Below are positions 33,818-42,064 of a stretch of 64,000 nt of DNA, in pieces; position 1 is the stretch's first letter; each line of letters starts with the position of its first letter. The stretch is from Arthrobacter sp. FW306-07-I (lineage in GTDB: Bacteria; Actinomycetota; Actinomycetes; Actinomycetales; Micrococcaceae). Below the pieces are notes generated by a model. It saw nothing but the letters and a program-made list of their open reading frames with translations, did not search any database and was not told where the DNA came from. The stretch lies in contig NZ_CP084550.1 in the NCBI RefSeq assembly GCF_021800405.1, positions 1,178,001-1,242,000 on the forward strand. The letters are read 5' to 3'. The position numbers and the translations under genes are program-made.

Positions 33818-35432
33818 GAACGACGGAAACATTCTGCTGTCGGTCCGCGAACTTGAGGTCAGCTACGGCGGCACCCCGGTCCTGGACAAAGTCTCGTTCG
33901 ACTTGAAGAAGGGCGAGCGGGTGGCGATCGTGGGCCAGTCGGGATCGGGCAAGTCCACCGTGGTGGGCGCCATCCTGGGCCTGCTGTCCGGCTCCGGCCG
34001 GATCACCCACGGATCCATCCTGCTCGACGGGGCAGACCTGGCGGATGCCAGCCAAAAAGAGCTGCGTGGCATCAGGGGCAAGAAGATCGGCCTGGTCCCG
34101 CAGGATCCCATGTCCAACCTCAATCCTTCCATGAAGGTGGGCGCGCAGATTGCCGACGCGCTGGCCAGCAACGGCATGCGTGGCCGGGATGCCATCAAGC
34201 AGCGCGCCGTGGAGCTCATGACGGAAGCCGGCATTCGGGACGCCGAACGCCGGTACAACCAGTACCCGCACGAGTTCTCCGGCGGCATGCGGCAGCGCGT
34301 CCTGATCGCCATCTCCCTTGCGGGGGAGCCGGACCTGCTGATCGCGGATGAGCCGACGTCGGCCCTGGATGTCACTGTCCAGCGGCAGATCCTGAACCAC
34401 CTGCAGACGCTGGTGGATGCGCGGGGCACCTCGCTGCTGTTCGTCACCCATGACCTGGGGCTCGCGGGGGACCGCACGGACCGGATCATCGTCATGGCCG
34501 AGGGGCGGATTGTGGAGACCGGCACGCCATGGGAGGTGCTGCTGAATCCGCAGGAGGACTACACGCGGCGCCTGGTGGCCGCGGCGCCGTCGGCCAGCCT
34601 TTCCGCGGACGCGGTTTCCGGTCCAATAGTTGCTGAAGAGGACCGGCCGGCTCCCGTGCTGTCGGTCAGGAACCTGGCCAAGGAATTCAAGCTGCGTGGC
34701 CAGGGCGGGCGCAGGATCCAGGCCGTGGACGACGTCTCGTTCGACGTGCACAGGGGAACCACCACGGCGGTGGTCGGTGAATCCGGATCCGGGAAGTCAA
34801 CGGTTGCCCGGATCATCCTGGGCCTGGAGACACCCACTTCCGGCTCGGCGTTGATCAAGGGTGAGAGCATCGCCACCAGCAATCCCCAAACGCGCCGTGC
34901 CCTGCGCCGCATCGCGCAGCCCGTCTTCCAGGACCCGTACGGATCCCTGGACCCGACCTTCAGCATTGAGCGGCTGATCGATGAGCCCCTGCGGATTTTC
35001 AAGATAGGGACGCGTGAGAGCAGGCGTGAACGCGTGGCCGAACTCCTGGACCAGGTGGCGCTGCCGCGGATTGTGGCCCAGCGCCGGCCCCACGAACTTT
35101 CGGGCGGGCAGCGCCAGCGGGTGGCCATCGCCCGGGCCCTGGCGCTGGAACCGGAACTGCTGATCCTGGACGAGGCCGTCTCAGCCCTGGATGTGCTGGT
35201 CCAGGAGCAGATTCTCACTTTGCTGGGGGACCTGCAGGATAGGCTGGGCCTGACTTACCTCTTCATCACGCACGACCTGGCCGTTGTCCGCCAGATCGCG
35301 CACAACGTGGTGGTCATGAAAACAGGAAAAGTGGTGGAAACCGGCAGCGTGGAGCAGGTCTTCATGGCACCCTCGGCCGACTACACCAGGGAACTACTTG
35401 GAGCGATACCCGGTGCAGCCTTCGCTAGCTAG
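33801..35432 (+). CDS. Peptide-type ABC transporter, fused double ATPase (DppD-DppF)
   Basis: The ATG at 33801 gives 543 residues with two complete ABC domains. The first has Walker A GQSGSGKST, signature FSGGMRQRV and Walker B LIADEPTSALD; the second has GESGSGKST, LSGGQRQRV and LILDEAVSALD. Normally DppD and DppF are separate chains, so this is the fused form. The second Walker B followed by DEAVSALD is usual for DppF. It powers the importer encoded upstream and overlaps both neighbours, which indicates strong co-translation. Confidence 0.9.
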   Translation: MQQDARNDGNILLSVRELEVSYGGTPVLDKVSFDLKKGERVAIVGQSGSGKSTVVGAILGLLSGSGRITHGSILLDGADLADASQKELRGIRGKKIGLVPQDPMSNLNPSMKVGAQIADALASNGMRGRDAIKQRAVELMTEAGIRDAERRYNQYPHEFSGGMRQRVLIAISLAGEPDLLIADEPTSALDVTVQRQILNHLQTLVDARGTSLLFVTHDLGLAGDRTDRIIVMAEGRIVETGTPWEVLLNPQEDYTRRLVAAAPSASLSADAVSGPIVAEEDRPAPVLSVRNLAKEFKLRGQGGRRIQAVDDVSFDVHRGTTTAVVGESGSGKSTVARIILGLETPTSGSALIKGESIATSNPQTRRALRRIAQPVFQDPYGSLDPTFSIERLIDEPLRIFKIGTRESRRERVAELLDQVALPRIVAQRRPHELSGGQRQRVAIARALALEPELLILDEAVSALDVLVQEQILTLLGDLQDRLGLTYLFITHDLAVVRQIAHNVVVMKTGKVVETGSVEQVFMAPSADYTRELLGAIPGAAFAS

Positions 35433-36165
35433 CGGTGATCCCACCCCACGGGCCCGCGTCCAGGATGAAATCCGGCGGGACATCATTTTCGGGAAGCTCC
35501 CCGCCGGGACACGGATCACCGAGTCCTCCCTGGCCGCGAAATACGGGATCTCCCGGGTTCCGGTGCGGGAAGCGCTGCGGGCCCTTGAGGTGGAGGGCTT
35601 CGTTGAGTCGAAGCCCTTCGCCGGGTCCACGGTGTCAGAGATACCGGTGGACGACGCCGACGACCTCTTCGCGGTGCGCGAGGCCCTGGAAGCTGCCACC
35701 GCCCGGCGGGCGGCCCGGCGGGCGGCCGCCCAGTTCTCCGCGGGCGGCCCGGATACCCAATGGTGGGAGACGCGGCGCGCACTGGCCGCGATCCTGGACG
35801 AGGGCGATCAAGCGGTGGCAAACGGGCAGGTTGAGCTGCTGCCCGAGCTGAACATCCGTTTTCATCTGGGGGTCGCTGAACTGAGCCGCAGCGCGTCCCT
35901 CACGGCGCTGCTCCGCCAGATTTCGGGCAAGATCGAGTGGCTCTACGCCTCCGATGTGGACTCCCGCGGCATCCGGTCCTGGGCCGAGCACCGGGGCATC
36001 ATGGCAGCGATCGATGCCGGCAACGCGGAGGCCGCTGAACAGGAGATGGCAGCCCACGTCCACGGGTCCAGGTCCGGCTACCTGAGCCGGTTCAAGGAAA
36101 AGGACCCACCACCCGCAACGCCAGCAGCGCCGTCGGATGGTCACGCCGCGGAAACTACGGCTTGA
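35398..36165 (+). CDS. GntR family regulator with FCD domain
   Basis: The start is a TTG at 35398 that lies inside the ATPase gene (35-nt overlap) with AGGGA upstream. The 255-residue protein has a GntR winged helix (RDIIFGKLPAGTRITESSLAAKYGISRVPVREALRAL over about 27-62) and an FCD helical ligand domain with the metal-ligand type residues D and H in NIRFHLGVAELS and WAEHRGIMAAI. It is the last gene of the transporter/GGT operon and probably controls it. Confidence 0.85.
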   Translation: MERYPVQPSLASGDPTPRARVQDEIRRDIIFGKLPAGTRITESSLAAKYGISRVPVREALRALEVEGFVESKPFAGSTVSEIPVDDADDLFAVREALEAATARRAARRAAAQFSAGGPDTQWWETRRALAAILDEGDQAVANGQVELLPELNIRFHLGVAELSRSASLTALLRQISGKIEWLYASDVDSRGIRSWAEHRGIMAAIDAGNAEAAEQEMAAHVHGSRSGYLSRFKEKDPPPATPAAPSDGHAAETTA

Positions 36166-36589
36166 TTCTCACACCTCAAGGTGGCTTCGCCGGGACTCGA
36201 ATCGCCGGAACGGTACCGGCTCGCCGGAAGGTTCCGGCGGATTGGCACCGATCCGGCGACTTCGCCGGTGCCAAGCTCTCCTGCCTCGCGGTTGAGGTAT
36301 CGTCCGGCCGGCCACGGAGTGCACGTTTGTGCAAAGCGCCTGTGGGAGGGTGACCAACGCAGGGCCTTACCCAAACTACCTACTCACCAGTAACAACGCT
36401 GTGTTCCGAGTCACAAACGAGTCGTGACAGCCGCTGCAGCACCAGACCTTTTCCGCCGCACGTTCGTGCACTTCCGCTGCAGAGGAGCCGCAGCGCTGCC
36501 AGCATGGAAAACCCGGGCCGGAACTGATGGACACCCCCAAAACCATCAGCTCCGGCCGTCCCCGAAGACAGACGAACAAAGAGGTTTCC
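36166..36589. other. Long non-coding gap with two GC-rich hairpins
   Basis: No credible gene is seen in these 424 nt. The first part (36190-36272) repeats CGCCGG-type units and folds into two successive hairpins. The rest, up to the lipase start, is ordinary sequence that should contain the lipase promoter; I could not fix a convincing -35/-10 pair. GAGG at 36581-36584 is the lipase ribosome site. Confidence 0.6.
36203..36272. repeat. Two tandem palindromic units built on CGCCGG
   Basis: CGCCGGAAC (36203-36211) pairs with GTTCCGGCG (36231-36239). Then GGCACC (36244-36249) pairs with GGTGCC (36267-36272), enclosing a second inner pairing of GGCG with CGCC. The TCGCCGG core also occurs at 36187 and 36221. 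They may terminate the GntR operon or be REP-like elements. Confidence 0.5.
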
Positions 36590-37432
36590 ATGTCACTCCT
36601 TACCCGGGCCCTTTCCATCGCGGCCGGTACACTCCTCGCCACGTCCCTGGTAACCGCTCCCGCCCATGCCGTTGACGTCTCGCCGCCGGGAGCCAACGAC
36701 TGGTCCTGTAAACCGTCAGCAGCACATCCGTATCCCGTGGTCCTGGTGCCGGGCACGTTCGAGAGCATGGAGAAGAACTGGTCCACCATGTCGCCGTACC
36801 TCAAGAGCCAGGGGTACTGCGTCTTCGCCCTGAACTATGGCCAGACCAACGGCGTCTACGCCACGGCTCCCGTCAAAGATTCCGCCCAGGAACTTGCACC
36901 GTTCGTGGACGCCGTCCGCTCCGCCACGGGTGCCAAGCAGGTGGACCTGGTGGGCCACAGCCAGGGCGGCATGATGCCCCGGTACTACATGGGCTTCCTG
37001 GGCGGGGCGAAGTACGTCCATCAACTCGTCGGCATCGCCCCATCCAACCACGGCACTGAGGGCGTGATCCTTCCGCCTCCGGATCTGGTGCCCACGCCGG
37101 ACTACACCGCCGCCGGCTGTGCCGCTTGTGCAGACCAGCAGGCGGGATCGCCGTTCATGCAGGAGCTGAACTCCATCGGCGATACGGTCGCCGGCCCCGC
37201 CTACACCGTCATCTCCACCATCCACGATGAGGTGGTGATCCCGTACAACAGCCAGTTCCTGAACGGCTCCACGCGGCAGGTCACCAACATCACCATCCAG
37301 GACAAGTGCCCGGCGGACGTGATCGAGCACGACCAGACGCCCAACGATCCCGTGGTGCACCAGCTCGTGGGCAACGCCCTGGCCCAGCCGTCCGGCCCGG
37401 CGGACCCGGCCTACCAGCCCGTCTGCCTCTAA
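36590..37432 (+). CDS. Secreted triacylglycerol lipase/esterase (alpha/beta hydrolase)
   Basis: The ATG at 36590, after GAGG, gives 280 residues with a Sec signal peptide and probable cleavage after APAHA (residue 27). The lipase features are the oxyanion strand VVLVPGTF (50-57), the nucleophile elbow GHSQGG with S124, an acid at D213 (STIHDEVV) and a late histidine (H247 or H257). Four mature cysteines could form disulfides. It should hydrolyse ester-linked lipids outside the cell. It is monocistronic, 67 nt ahead of a secreted subtilase, and followed by a GCCCC...GGGGC hairpin. Confidence 0.85.
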   Translation: MSLLTRALSIAAGTLLATSLVTAPAHAVDVSPPGANDWSCKPSAAHPYPVVLVPGTFESMEKNWSTMSPYLKSQGYCVFALNYGQTNGVYATAPVKDSAQELAPFVDAVRSATGAKQVDLVGHSQGGMMPRYYMGFLGGAKYVHQLVGIAPSNHGTEGVILPPPDLVPTPDYTAAGCAACADQQAGSPFMQELNSIGDTVAGPAYTVISTIHDEVVIPYNSQFLNGSTRQVTNITIQDKCPADVIEHDQTPNDPVVHQLVGNALAQPSGPADPAYQPVCL

Positions 37433-37499
37433 GGCGCAGCAGTAGTCGTCTTGGGCTGCCCCCTATGCAGCTGTTACGCATGGGGCGCATGATGACGGC

Positions 37500-38783
37500 A
37501 TGAAAAAAGTACTCATAGCCGGTCTCGCAGCGATCGTGATGGTGCTCAGCGCCATCACGATCGCCGTTCCGGGCAACGCTGCCGTTCCCGGCAACGTGTC
37601 CGTGCCGTCCTCGCCCATAGCAGGACAAATCATGGTCAAATTCCGGGACAACAGCGCGGCGGCCGGGGTGCTCGGCCAGCATGGGCTGAGCGACGGCCCG
37701 CCGATCGGCAGCACCGGCGCGCACCTCATCAAGGTCCCGACCGGCAGGGAACTCCAACTCGTCGCCGTACTAAGCCGCAACCCCGCCGTCGAATACGCCG
37801 AACCGGACGAATTGGTCACCGCCACTACAGCAGACCCGTACTTTGACCGCCAGTACGCGCTCCAGAACGTGGGGCAGTCCTTTACGAACACCGCCGGCAC
37901 GGTAACGGTGCCCGCTGGCAAGAACGATGCGGATGTGGATGCGGTTGAAGCATGGGGCGTCACCAAGGGGGCCGGTGTCAGGGTTGCCATCGTCGATTCA
38001 GGCGTGGCCATCAACCACGAGGACATCTCGTCCAAGGTGGTGGACCGGGCAAACTTCAGCGACACCCAAATCCTCACCCCGGAGGACTACGACCAGTACG
38101 GCCATGGCACCCACGTCGCCGGCATCGTGGCCGCCACCGCGGACAACTCCCTTGGGGTGGCAGGTGTATGCCCCGACTGCTCCATCCTCGATGCCAAGGT
38201 CCTGAACAGCAGCGGCTCCGGCTCCTCCTCTGGCATTGCCAAGGGCATCGACTGGGCTGTCGGCAAGGGCGCCAAGGTCATCAACATGAGCCTTGGACAG
38301 AAGGTGTCATCACGAACCCTCGAAGCTGCCGTCAACAACGCCTGGAACCAAGGCGTGGTAATCGTCGCCGCGGCGGGCAACGCCGATACCCAGGCGCAGG
38401 TCTACCCAGGTGCATATCCGAACGTCATAGCCGTGGCAGCAACTGACAACAACGACACCAAGGCATCCTTCTCCACCTACGGCAGGTGGGTGGATGTCGC
38501 CGCCCCGGGGGTCAGGGTCTACTCCACCCTGCCGAACTATGCGTCGGTCCTGGGCACGCAGAACAACCTGTCACCCGGCTATGACATCCTCAGCGGCACT
38601 TCCATGGCCTCGCCCATCGTTGCCGCCACTGCCGCACTCGTGTGGAGTACGCCGTCGGGCACGTCCAATGCATCCGTCCGCACCAAGGTGGAATCCACGG
38701 CCGATCCCATCTCGGGCACCGGTTCCTACTGGGCCCACGGCCGGGTGAACGCCTGCAAGGCAGTGGGGTGCACAGCGCCCTGA
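37500..38783 (+). CDS. Secreted S8 family serine protease (subtilase), copy 1
   Basis: The 427-residue preproprotein has a Sec signal peptide (cleavage near residue 28), a propeptide region (about 35-110) and a subtilisin catalytic domain of the thermitase type. The triad is D166 (VAIVDSG), H202 (GHGTHVAG) and S368 (GTSMASP). It should be an extracellular protease. A paralogue with the same architecture lies at 42065-43324; both have the GVC-x2-C pair and the same NNAWN segment, so they derive from a duplication. Confidence 0.9.
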   Translation: MKKVLIAGLAAIVMVLSAITIAVPGNAAVPGNVSVPSSPIAGQIMVKFRDNSAAAGVLGQHGLSDGPPIGSTGAHLIKVPTGRELQLVAVLSRNPAVEYAEPDELVTATTADPYFDRQYALQNVGQSFTNTAGTVTVPAGKNDADVDAVEAWGVTKGAGVRVAIVDSGVAINHEDISSKVVDRANFSDTQILTPEDYDQYGHGTHVAGIVAATADNSLGVAGVCPDCSILDAKVLNSSGSGSSSGIAKGIDWAVGKGAKVINMSLGQKVSSRTLEAAVNNAWNQGVVIVAAAGNADTQAQVYPGAYPNVIAVAATDNNDTKASFSTYGRWVDVAAPGVRVYSTLPNYASVLGTQNNLSPGYDILSGTSMASPIVAATAALVWSTPSGTSNASVRTKVESTADPISGTGSYWAHGRVNACKAVGCTAP

Positions 38784-38816
38784 GCCTGCCGCGTCTTCAA
38801 TGGGTACCGGCGGGTG

Positions 38817-40187
38817 TCAGGACTGGCTGTTGCCGGTGCGCGAGCGCCACGCATCGAGCTGCTCGATGGTTTCAGGGTTCTGGTACGCAATCTTCTGGCC
38901 GCTGGCCAGCGCAATGGTGTTGCCGTGAATCCTGATGCCCGCCGGGATCTGCCGGCCGCTGCCGCTGGAGCGCACGAAGTTGTCCTTGGCGCCGATGAAC
39001 TGGTTCCGGGCGATCTCGACGTCGCAGGGCAGCTGCACGTCGTAGGTCAACAGGTGGGTGCCCATCCCCGCCTGGTCCGGACGGATATTGGCGGCCCAGG
39101 AGTACCCGGCGTCGCGGCACTGGTTATCGGTGAAGGCGCACCGGATGTGTCCGGTGCCCGCCGCCGGCGTTCCGTGGGACCAGATCTCAAAGCTCTGGTT
39201 GCAGTTCTCAATGGTGTTGCCCACAAACCGGCAGTCCGTCCAGGCAACCCTGGGCCCCTCGATATTGCCCTGCATCGTGGTGGCCGTGTCGTATGTCTGC
39301 CGGATGGTGTTGCCCTGGACCAGCACGTTCGAGCAGCCAATCCAGACCTCAACGCCATTCCCGTAACGCGTTGTGTCCTTGAGCCGCGACCCGCCGATTT
39401 CCTCAATCAGGCAGCCGCTGATCTCTGCGTCCTGGATGCCGTAAGTCCTGACGCCGTGGCCGCCGTGGCCAAGGATGTGCACCCCGGAGGTGACGGTGTT
39501 GGAGGCCGGCCGCAGCCCCTCCTGCTTGACAGCGATCTCCACCCCGGCACCCGGAGATGCCGGCAGCTTCACGTACACGAAGGTGTCGTCGCTGTAGAAG
39601 TCCCAGTCCTGCACCAACCCGGACAGGCTCCACCGTTTCCAGCCGCGGATCTCACCGCCGGCCTTCAGGAAGCCGACGTTGGTGGAGGCTCCGTCAGTGT
39701 TGCCGCTGAACTGCCCGGACCCTGGCCGCAGGTTGAGCTTCCACACCTGGGGGCTGTGCAGCGTCCAGGCGTCGCTGCTCACCTTGTAGCCGTTGATCTG
39801 CGGCAGCGCCCCGGGGCCGTAGGAGCTGAGCGTGAAGACCCCGGCGGGACCTTTCACGGCAGGCATTTGGAGCGAGCCCGGGAACACGTCGCCGCGCCGG
39901 AGCAGGACCGCGTCGCCGCGGCCCACTTCGCCGGCCTCAAGCGCCGACCGAACGCGCGCGAGCGATTGCCAGGGCGCGTCCTGGGTGCCCGGGCTGGCGT
40001 CATTACCGCTGCTGCTCACGAAGCGGGAGTTCGCGTAGGCAGGGGAAGGCTCGGGGGCAGGTGCGGCGGCGGGGAACGGATCAGTTGCACGGGCAATCAT
40101 GCTGGGCAGGCCGGCAGTTACGGCCGCTGCCCCTATCCACTCCAAAAAGCGCCGGCGCCCAAAGGGGAGGTTTCTTGGAGAAGGCAC
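38817..40187 (-). CDS. Tat-exported right-handed parallel beta-helix protein
   Basis: The 456-residue protein starts with GTG and has a twin-arginine signal (GRRRFLEWIG, residues 10-19) followed by a hydrophobic stretch and a proline-alanine-rich linker. The mature part opens with FVSSSGNDASPGTQDAPW, the usual start of pectate-lyase-like beta-helix proteins, and has many short repeated strands (GVHILGHGGHGVRTYGIQDAEI). Relatives are polysaccharide lyases or glycan-binding proteins. The catalytic residues and substrate are not clear. Confidence 0.82.
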   Translation of the reverse strand: MPSPRNLPFGRRRFLEWIGAAAVTAGLPSMIARATDPFPAAAPAPEPSPAYANSRFVSSSGNDASPGTQDAPWQSLARVRSALEAGEVGRGDAVLLRRGDVFPGSLQMPAVKGPAGVFTLSSYGPGALPQINGYKVSSDAWTLHSPQVWKLNLRPGSGQFSGNTDGASTNVGFLKAGGEIRGWKRWSLSGLVQDWDFYSDDTFVYVKLPASPGAGVEIAVKQEGLRPASNTVTSGVHILGHGGHGVRTYGIQDAEISGCLIEEIGGSRLKDTTRYGNGVEVWIGCSNVLVQGNTIRQTYDTATTMQGNIEGPRVAWTDCRFVGNTIENCNQSFEIWSHGTPAAGTGHIRCAFTDNQCRDAGYSWAANIRPDQAGMGTHLLTYDVQLPCDVEIARNQFIGAKDNFVRSSGSGRQIPAGIRIHGNTIALASGQKIAYQNPETIEQLDAWRSRTGNSQS

Positions 40188-40253
40188 CCAAAGATTTTAC
40201 TAGATCCGTGTTGCTCTGGCTGCATGGGCATCAAGCGGAGTAATATTCCTCGG

Positions 40254-40979
40254 CTAAAGCGTCTCCGGCACCGGCCGCCCCGGGAACAGGGTGGCGTACT
40301 GCTTCCGGTACATCCGGCGCCCCACCAGCTTGTAGCCGAGCCGGACCGGGGGAGGGATCTCCTTGAACAGCTCCTTCCGGTCCGCCGGCGGGTTCGTGGC
40401 CAGCACCATCCCGAGGTAGCCCACCAGGAATTTCTTGTCGAGTTGCCGGATGCCGTGCTGCCCCGTCTCGTTCATTTCCTTCTCGGTCATCACCCGGTCC
40501 GCCACGGGCATCATCTCAGTTACCTCGCGGCGCCGATGCACGTTGAGGACACGGGACAGGTCCTCATACAGCGCGGCCAGCTCCGACGCTGACTCCTCAT
40601 CCGCCCGGTCCATCCAGCGCAGCCGCACCGGCTCAATCGCCCCAAGCCGCTGCGTCACCTGCCGATGCTGCTCCAGCATCTGCCCCACATGCAGCGCACA
40701 GGCCGGCGCCCGCTCCTTCAGCTGCGGATACATGAGCAGGTCCTCGCCTTCGTGGTGGATGTGGAGCACCTTGTCGAAGTTCCCCAGCACTTCCCCCACA
40801 TAGGCGGCCCGGGCAGTGTCACCGGCACGGACGGAACTCACCAGCCCCGGGGCCTCACCGTAGGCCCAGAGGAAAAAGCGGTGGATGCGCCGCATCCCGG
40901 CCGTCCCTGCGCACAGGACAGGTCCTGATGGGAGCGGAGGCGCGGTCTCGCCTGGTTGCATGGTGAAGAAGTCAGTCAT
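40254..40979 (-). CDS. Hemerythrin-like domain protein
   Basis: This 241-residue, mostly helical protein has the hemerythrin HHE pattern: HIHHEGEDLLMYP in the second helix, HVGQMLEQHRQV in the third and NVHRRREVTEMMP in the fourth, which supply histidine and carboxylate ligands for a diiron site. It could bind oxygen, sense redox state or handle nitric oxide. It stands alone between the beta-helix protein and a broken hydrolase gene. Confidence 0.85.
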   Translation of the reverse strand: MTDFFTMQPGETAPPLPSGPVLCAGTAGMRRIHRFFLWAYGEAPGLVSSVRAGDTARAAYVGEVLGNFDKVLHIHHEGEDLLMYPQLKERAPACALHVGQMLEQHRQVTQRLGAIEPVRLRWMDRADEESASELAALYEDLSRVLNVHRRREVTEMMPVADRVMTEKEMNETGQHGIRQLDKKFLVGYLGMVLATNPPADRKELFKEIPPPVRLGYKLVGRRMYRKQYATLFPGRPVPETL

Positions 40980-41089
40980 TGTGGGCCCCTATTTTTGTCT
41001 GTCACTGAGACGAAGGACCTCTCCCCGCGAGCATCGTAGCCCCGGCCACCACGGCGCACAACGGCTTTGCGTAAGTACGACGGCGGCAC

Positions 41090-41947
41090 TCACCGAGGTG
41101 CCCGACGTCGTCCTGGCCAGGGGAAACGGGCGACGCCCTGCACCACGGCCTCGTCTTCGCGCACCCGCTCAATCCATTCGGCGAGGAAGGCCTGGACGAG
41201 CGCGGGCTGCTCGTGCAGCAGGGCGTGGCCGGCGCGGTCCAGCACGGCAAAGGTGCCCCGCGGGTAGTCCCGCGCCAGTGCCCACCCATCGGCGTATCCG
41301 GCGGTGGCGTCCTGCCGCCCCACCAGAACCAGCACGGGATGCGGATACCGCGCTGCCGACTCCGGACGATCCCGCAACTCCCAGCGCGAGAAGATACGGG
41401 CCAACCCCGGCTCGTCGACGAGCGATGCCGCAGGAGCCACAAGCTGCCGGAACCGGTTCAGGGTCCCGTCCGTCTGGACCACTTAATAGCTGCGGAAAGA
41501 GGCTTCGATCTCCGCGTCGAGGCCGGCGGGATGGGCCGACGACACCAGGACCTGGTGCTTGGGCACGCTGCCGGCATGCGCGCCGACCGGGCAGATCAGG
41601 GCAAGCCCGGCCGCCTGGGGCCGCAAATGGGCAACCGCGCGCGCCAGGTACCCGCCGTACGACTGGCCAATGATGAGGAACGGTTCATCACCGATCGTGC
41701 TGTCGATGAAGTGCAGCAGGAGGTCCAGCACATCGTCGTTGCTGTTGAGCGAGCGGTGAGCCGGGGTACGGCCCATCCCCGGGAGGTCCGGATACAGGCG
41801 CCGGAACCCGGGGATGTTGCCGAACATCGGTTCCAGGCCGCCGGCAATCTCCCGGTGGTCCACGCCGGCGCCGTGCAGCGCAAGGACGGGCGTTCCGCTG
41901 CCGTGTTCAACGAAATGGACGGGCACACCCCTCACCACCGCTTCCAT
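41090..41947 (-). pseudogene. Alpha/beta hydrolase interrupted by an in-frame TAA stop
   Basis: One reading frame spans 41947 to 41090 but contains a TAA at 41483-41485. The first part (154 codons from the ATG at 41947) holds the HG oxyanion motif and the nucleophile elbow GQSYGG. The second part (130 codons) holds the acid in VGRQDATAGY and the histidine in RAGHALLHEQP. Both parts are needed for one catalytic triad, and the frame is unchanged across the stop, so a single substitution (for example TTA to TAA) explains it. The codon after the stop is GTG, so reinitiation could make a C-terminal fragment. It may also be a sequencing error. Confidence 0.8.
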
Positions 41948-42064
41948 CCCGCCAGTGTAGGTTCGGCCGGGACCGTGGGCCAGAGCCGTCATTGGCAGGA
42001 AACGGAGCACTTTCGAGGCTCCCGCCCCTACCGGGTTCGAGCATGTGGGGCCAAGATGGCCCGC

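Noticed and set aside
36166..36589. A possible tRNA, riboswitch or small gene in the largest gap.
   Set aside because: No cloverleaf, CCA end, known riboswitch core or coding frame with a ribosome site was found; only the palindromic units stand out.
38814..40592. A 592-codon frame antisense to the beta-helix protein and hemerythrin genes.
   Set aside because: It crosses two real genes and their intergenic gap without any domain; it is an antisense shadow.
41068..41083. Half of the GACGACGGCGG stem next to the broken hydrolase.
   Set aside because: Only one arm is present (GTACGACGGCGGCACT) and no complementary arm follows, so it is not a hairpin.
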